Below are positions 59,377 to 64,000 of a DNA stretch of 64,000 nt, piece by piece. Each line of letters begins with the position of its first letter. Position 1 is the first letter of the stretch. The notes beneath the pieces were generated by a model. It had not been told where the DNA came from. It saw only the letters and a list, made by a program, of their open reading frames with translations, and did not search any database. Source of the DNA: Legionella anisa (GTDB taxonomy: Bacteria; Pseudomonadota; Gammaproteobacteria; Legionellales; Legionellaceae); assembly GCF_001467525.1 (NCBI RefSeq), contig NZ_LNXS01000019.1:1-64000 (forward strand), written 5' to 3'. Position numbers and translations under genes: made by a program.

Positions 59377-59526
59377 AACTAATCTCCTAAATTAAAGAGC
59401 ATGATGCTAGCACAATTCCAAATAGGTTGCGATATATACAGCATGATTTTCGATAATTTTGTGATAAATAGAAGGGTCTATTTACATTTCTCCTTTCCCC
59501 CCTTAATCAGAGGAGAAAGGAATAAG

Positions 59527-61839
59527 TTAGAATCCTGAGGATAAAGCAAATTGGAAGAATTGCTTTTGATCAAATTGCTGAGGATTCAATGGCTTAGCCA
59601 AGCTAAATGACAAAGGTCCAAAAGGAGAGCGCCATTCAAGTGAAACCCCTGCTGAATATCTTAACGGACCTTCATACTTTCCAGTTAAAGTAGACAAAGT
59701 ATTGACAGCAAATACGTTACCCGCATCAACAAAGGCTGTTGTTCGCATATTGTCTCGACTCAAAGGATAAGGCAGGATAATTCCGGCGGTTCCACTGAGT
59801 AATAAGTTACCTCCCACGGAGTTACGGAAATTATCCAATGGTCCTAAAGAGTAACTGTCATATCCGCGTACCTGGCCAGGTTGTGCGATACCCCCTGCAT
59901 AGTAGTTCTCGAAAAATGGCAATCCGTTACTGTTAAAGGAATTTCCATAACCTGCAAACCCTTGCAAAGAGAAAATCCATCCTCGTGCTATAGGTTGGTA
60001 CATACGTGCTTGATACGACCCTTTATAATAAGATAAAGAGTTCGAGCTCGCTGGTAAAGCAACTACAGCCGAAAGTTGTTGATTAATCCCTCTTGTAGGA
60101 TATGGAAATTGATCATAACTGTTTCGATTCCATCCAGTAGATAACCGAATTTCCTGGAAATGTCTTCCATACATTTGCACAAAGTTCTTAATGACTATTA
60201 CATTTCCAACGCTTTTGATATCTATATCTTGATAACCATAACCCAATTGCCATCGGCTCGTTTCACCCAGTGGTATACTGTAATTCACATCAGCACCAAA
60301 GCGGTTAGAGCTGTATGTACTTACATTGAGGTTTTTGGGGTCGACGCGAGCATAATAAAGATTTAGACCTCGTCCTATACCTGTTTCGGTATAAAAAGGA
60401 TTATAGTAATTTATAGTATAGTCTTGCCCCCATTGACTCGCAGTAAATGCAGCACCCATCGAACGTCCAGTACCCATAAAGTTATGTTGATTTACTGAAG
60501 CATTCAATTGATAACCGTTAGTACCATAGCCAATGGAAGCACTCGCTTCAGCAGAAGGTGCTTCTTCTACTTGCACGTCTAAATCAACCTGATTATTTGC
60601 TTCTGGTACTGGATTCGTTTTAACATCCACATTTTTCAAATAGCCTAATAAGCGCAATTGTCTTTCAGATTCTTTAATGTTATGCAGAGATAACAACCCG
60701 CCTTCATCCTGACGAATGACACTTCTCAATACATAATCACTTGTTTTGGTATTGCCATGGAATTTAATACGACGAACGTATACATGCCTACCTGGCTGTA
60801 CAATAAAAGTAATGAATACGGTTTTGTTTTCTTCATCGAGTTGAGGATCTGCATTAATTGCTGGGAAACCATAACCTACATCTCCTAAAGCCAAACCAAT
60901 AGCAGAAATGGTATCAGTTACCTTTTTACGTGAAAAAACCGCACCTTTTTTAACTTGTACTAATGAATTAATTTTTTCCGGTGGTAATATCGGCTTTCCT
61001 ACTACTTTGTAGCCTGAAAAGTGATATTGAGGCCCTTCTTCAATATGAACATTAATATAAACGTCTTTTCTGTCTGGAGACAGCAATACCTGTGACGATA
61101 TGATCTTAAACTTTAAGTAACCTCTGTCCATATAAAAGGAACGTAATGCTTCTAAAGATGCATCCATACCCGACTTGGAGTATTGGTCTTTTTTAGTAAA
61201 GTAGGTAAAAATACCAGATTTTGATAAAGCGAATTCAGGTAACAATTCATTGGTAGAAAAATCGTGATTACCTATTATTTTGATTTGTTTAATTCGCGAG
61301 ACACGACCCTCAGAAATTGTAACGGTAATGCCTACTCTATTATCAGTTAAAGGAGTTACTCGAGTTTCTATACGTGCATTATATTTGCCTCGGGCGTTAT
61401 AGGCTTGCTTTAATTCTTTTTCCAAACGTTCCAAAGTAGATGTTTGAAAGACACGACCTTTGACCAAACCCATTTCTTTAAGGAAATCTTTCATTTTGTC
61501 ACTAGGAATTTCTTTGTTTCCTACCACGGTGATTGAGCCTATAGTTGCCCTTTCAACTACATTGACAATTAAAACATTGCCTTGACGTTCCAATGAAACA
61601 GATTGAAAAAAACCAGTATCGTAAAGGGTTCGAATAATCTCAGCAGTTGATTCTGGACCTACCTCCTCTCCAACTTGAACAGGAATATAATTGAGTACCG
61701 TTCCCGTAGAAACACGCTGCAAACCGGTAACTTTAATACTTCGAACGACAAAAGTATCTGCTGCGATTGTTTGTGAAGACCAGGCGATGAGCGAGGAACA
61801 ACAAACACTTAATATTAACTTACTGCTGATTTTTTTCAT
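59527..61839 (-). CDS. bamA: Outer-membrane protein assembly factor BamA
   Basis: 770 residues: signal peptide, five POTRA domains (about 25-425) and a 16-strand barrel ending in Phe. The barrel-loop motif VRGY is present. It inserts outer-membrane beta-barrels and works with Skp encoded next. ATG 61839 is the preferred start; the frame extends to 61881. The gap of about 150 bases to skp holds a remnant of the GGGTCTGTTT element end (GGGTCTATTTACATTTC, about 59474). Confidence 0.97.
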   Translation of the reverse strand: MKKISSKLILSVCCSSLIAWSSQTIAADTFVVRSIKVTGLQRVSTGTVLNYIPVQVGEEVGPESTAEIIRTLYDTGFFQSVSLERQGNVLIVNVVERATIGSITVVGNKEIPSDKMKDFLKEMGLVKGRVFQTSTLERLEKELKQAYNARGKYNARIETRVTPLTDNRVGITVTISEGRVSRIKQIKIIGNHDFSTNELLPEFALSKSGIFTYFTKKDQYSKSGMDASLEALRSFYMDRGYLKFKIISSQVLLSPDRKDVYINVHIEEGPQYHFSGYKVVGKPILPPEKINSLVQVKKGAVFSRKKVTDTISAIGLALGDVGYGFPAINADPQLDEENKTVFITFIVQPGRHVYVRRIKFHGNTKTSDYVLRSVIRQDEGGLLSLHNIKESERQLRLLGYLKNVDVKTNPVPEANNQVDLDVQVEEAPSAEASASIGYGTNGYQLNASVNQHNFMGTGRSMGAAFTASQWGQDYTINYYNPFYTETGIGRGLNLYYARVDPKNLNVSTYSSNRFGADVNYSIPLGETSRWQLGYGYQDIDIKSVGNVIVIKNFVQMYGRHFQEIRLSTGWNRNSYDQFPYPTRGINQQLSAVVALPASSNSLSYYKGSYQARMYQPIARGWIFSLQGFAGYGNSFNSNGLPFFENYYAGGIAQPGQVRGYDSYSLGPLDNFRNSVGGNLLLSGTAGIILPYPLSRDNMRTTAFVDAGNVFAVNTLSTLTGKYEGPLRYSAGVSLEWRSPFGPLSFSLAKPLNPQQFDQKQFFQFALSSGF

Positions 61840-61994
61840 TATTATTTTACGCCCAATACTACGTGTACTTTTAAGTATCAAACTCTGTACACCTAAAATT
61901 GAAACACTTTTTATAGGAAGTAGAAACTACTGTCAAGTTTTTGTTCCCTGACTTTGCCAATACTTTGCGATTGTTGCCCGATTGATATCCCCGA

Positions 61995-63347
61995 CTACCC
62001 TGCTAGTCTCGATAAATCATTAGTCAATGCGATAAACATTAGAGCAGCTAATAGCAATAAACCTAAATAGGCTCCTGCAGATTTTAAATTATCAGATAGA
62101 GGCTTGCGTCGAACGGCTTCCAATAAATAATACAGCAAATGCCCACCATCCAGCATAGGTATGGGTAACAAATTTAATGCACCTAAGCTGATGCTCACCA
62201 AAGCAAGAAAAAATAAATAGGAGGTTAACCCGTTGCGCCCAGAATCACCTGCTCCTTGAGCAATACCCACTGGACCACTAATACTATTTAATCCCAATTT
62301 TCCAGTAACCAACCTACCCATTAAAGTAAATGTAGTAGCGGTCAATTGCACAGTCTGATTTAATGCAGTCCCTACGGCAGTTAAAGGATCTTGTCTTTCC
62401 AAACGCAACCAATGTTCTGGCCAATTGACCTTTTGTGACCGTACGCCTAAAAACCCTTCTATTTTCCCCTTATTTTCCTGGCTACCAGTTAGTACTACAA
62501 CCTTTTGTATCTTTCCTTTTCTATTAATAGATAAAGTCACTTGTTTCGCGGGGCGTTCCTGCACATAATTCACTAAAAACAACCAGTCGTTAAAAGGCGT
62601 TCCATCCACACTTAATATCTTGTCGCCATTTTCTAATCCTGCTTTTGCTGCTGGGGAATTGGGAACGACTTCACCAACTATAGGAGGAATCGAAGGAATA
62701 AAAGGCTCAATCCCTAAACTTTGGAGCGGATCTGGCTTTTTACTATCCAATTGCCAATCAGCCAAAGGCAAAGAAACTTGACGTCGATGCCCATCGACCA
62801 TGGACTTCAGCGTTAATTGGATCGTTTCCTGAGAACCGACAAGAGGCATAATCGCATACTGAAAATCGCGCCAGCTGTTGATCTTAGTGTCATTCAGCGC
62901 AACAATTTCTTCTTTGCCGTTTACTCCAGCATGCGCCGCAATACTATTAGGCCTCACCGATTCAATCATAGGTGCTAAAGATTGCATTCCTATAACCAAT
63001 ACCCACCATAAAGCGACAAAAGCAAAAAGAAAATTAAAAAAAGGACCTGCAAGAACAATTGCAGTTCTTTTCCAAAGAGATTGATTATTAAAGGCTAAAT
63101 GACGTTCGTTTTCGGCAACATTTCCTTCAGATTCGTCCAGCATTTTGACATAGCCGCCAAGAGGAAACAGAGACCACGCATATTCTGTTCCCTTTTTATC
63201 ACGCCAATGCGCCAAAATAGGACCAAAGCCAAAAGAAAAACGTAGTACTTTAACACCGCACCAACGCGCCACTTGAAAATGACCATACTCATGGACTGTA
63301 ACCAACAAGACTAGGGCCAAAAGAAAATACAGCAATGTTGAAAGCAT
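61995..63347 (-). CDS. rseP: Intramembrane zinc protease RseP
   Basis: A 450-residue site-2 protease: HEYGH at 19-23 in the first membrane helix, two PDZ domains (about 125-290; GEVVPNSPAAKAGLENGDKIL in the second) and a late LDGGH motif supplying the third ligand. It cleaves anti-sigma factors in the envelope stress response. It lies between cdsA and bamA as usual. Confidence 0.96.
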   Translation of the reverse strand: MLSTLLYFLLALVLLVTVHEYGHFQVARWCGVKVLRFSFGFGPILAHWRDKKGTEYAWSLFPLGGYVKMLDESEGNVAENERHLAFNNQSLWKRTAIVLAGPFFNFLFAFVALWWVLVIGMQSLAPMIESVRPNSIAAHAGVNGKEEIVALNDTKINSWRDFQYAIMPLVGSQETIQLTLKSMVDGHRRQVSLPLADWQLDSKKPDPLQSLGIEPFIPSIPPIVGEVVPNSPAAKAGLENGDKILSVDGTPFNDWLFLVNYVQERPAKQVTLSINRKGKIQKVVVLTGSQENKGKIEGFLGVRSQKVNWPEHWLRLERQDPLTAVGTALNQTVQLTATTFTLMGRLVTGKLGLNSISGPVGIAQGAGDSGRNGLTSYLFFLALVSISLGALNLLPIPMLDGGHLLYYLLEAVRRKPLSDNLKSAGAYLGLLLLAALMFIALTNDLSRLAG

Positions 63348-63424
63348 AGTGCAATCCCAAATGAAGTATACTCGAGAATTACTCTCCTAAAATTCTCCGA
63401 GATTTAGGTAAAAGTTCTTTCCTG

Positions 63425-64000
63425 CTATTTCACACTCACAAATAAAGTGAGCCCGAAATAAAATAAAGGTAAAGCTGCAATTAAACTGTCCAAACGGTCT
63501 AAAATACCCCCATGACCAGGAATAATAGCGCCTGTATCTTTTAAATGACAACGACGCTTCAATATACTGATGAATAAATCACCAAAGATCGCAATAATTA
63601 TAGTACATATAGCTAAAACGAACCAATGAACTGCGCTCGCTGGATTAAAATAACCATAACCAATCCAAGCAATCAACATGGAAAAAATAACGCCGCCCAC
63701 AACCCCTTCCCAGGACTTTCCAGGGCTAACTCGCGGAATTAATTTATGTTTCCCCAGAAGCTTTCCACTAATATAAGCCCCTGTGTCTGAAACCCAAATT
63801 AAAAACAATAAATAAACAAGTAAGGCTTTACCATGAGGTAAATAATATAAGTGAACAAGACTTTGCACGAATAAAGGTAAGAGCAACAGACATACAGCGG
63901 CTACAATGACAGGATAGCCCCAATACTTCTGAGAGCTGGGGAACCAAAGAATAGCAAGAATATTGAAAGCCCAAACAATTAATCCAACATATAACCAATA
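63425..64000 (-). CDS. cdsA: Phosphatidate cytidylyltransferase (partial)
   Basis: The C-terminal 191 residues of CdsA, which makes CDP-diacylglycerol for phospholipid synthesis. The frame is open to the right edge. Visible are several membrane segments and the family signature SWEGVVGG...KRRCHLKDTGAIIPGHGGILDRLDS. The N-terminus lies beyond the window. dxr, often found between cdsA and rseP, is absent here: the gap is 77 bases. Confidence 0.95.
   Translation of the reverse strand, partial: YWLYVGLIVWAFNILAILWFPSSQKYWGYPVIVAAVCLLLLPLFVQSLVHLYYLPHGKALLVYLLFLIWVSDTGAYISGKLLGKHKLIPRVSPGKSWEGVVGGVIFSMLIAWIGYGYFNPASAVHWFVLAICTIIIAIFGDLFISILKRRCHLKDTGAIIPGHGGILDRLDSLIAALPLFYFGLTLFVSVK

Overview
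This window is chromosomal DNA from a Legionella species, probably not L. pneumophila. The base composition is AT-rich. Several gene groups are Legionella hallmarks: enhA-enhB-enhC (17.7-22.6 kb), letA next to uvrC (22.9-25.5 kb), phenylalanine hydroxylase, homospermidine synthase, an OXA class D beta-lactamase, and large orphan ORFs of the kind that often prove to be Dot/Icm effectors. The assignment rests on gene content and remembered families; no search was run.

Layout. 0-11.6 kb is core: an rRNA operon promoter and leader running off the left edge, tyrS, an M23 envelope peptidase, spmA-spmB, a DUF1460 protein, pepA-holC, a second M17 aminopeptidase behind murJ, and rpsT with its promoter and terminator. 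11.9-17.4 kb holds four unrecognised minus-strand genes (candidate effectors), one of which encodes about seven tandem helical repeats of 50-57 residues. 17.7-33.6 kb is again core or virulence-associated: enhCBA, uvrC-letA, phhA, a CinA-like gene overlapping obgE tail to tail, rpmA-rplU, rplY-pth-ychF, a polyprenyl diphosphate synthase and tRNA-Pro(CGG).

33.9-45.1 kb is accessory. It holds a beta-carbonic anhydrase with a long extra C-terminus and a blaI / M56-transpeptidase sensor / OXA operon with two palindromic operators. Next come a probable structured RNA with promoter and intrinsic terminator in front of a GFA-family gene, a strikingly GC-rich aminoglycoside-phosphotransferase-like gene, a frameshifted porin and a GC-rich DUF2270 gene. 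Three near-identical long palindromes of a type I associate with REP/RAYT transposases lie at 35.4, 40.7 and 41.7 kb; the first two bracket the resistance genes.

45.2-55.1 kb mixes mltA, a disulfide oxidoreductase, an outer-membrane protein, homospermidine synthase, a c-type haem protein, a PPOX flavoprotein and an orphan ORF. 55.2-64.0 kb is the conserved envelope cluster cdsA-rseP-bamA-skp-lpxD-fabZ-lpxA followed by serS, all on the minus strand; cdsA is cut by the right edge.

Two intergenic palindrome families recur: a CCCGGG-centred one (five clear copies) and a second element whose ends read GGGTCTGTTTACATTTC and its complement. In the second family the inner stem sequences differ between copies while pairing is kept. 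The most promising undescribed items are the operator-controlled beta-lactam sensor operon with an FtsI-like rather than OXA-like sensor domain, and the structured RNA at 39.27-39.40 kb.
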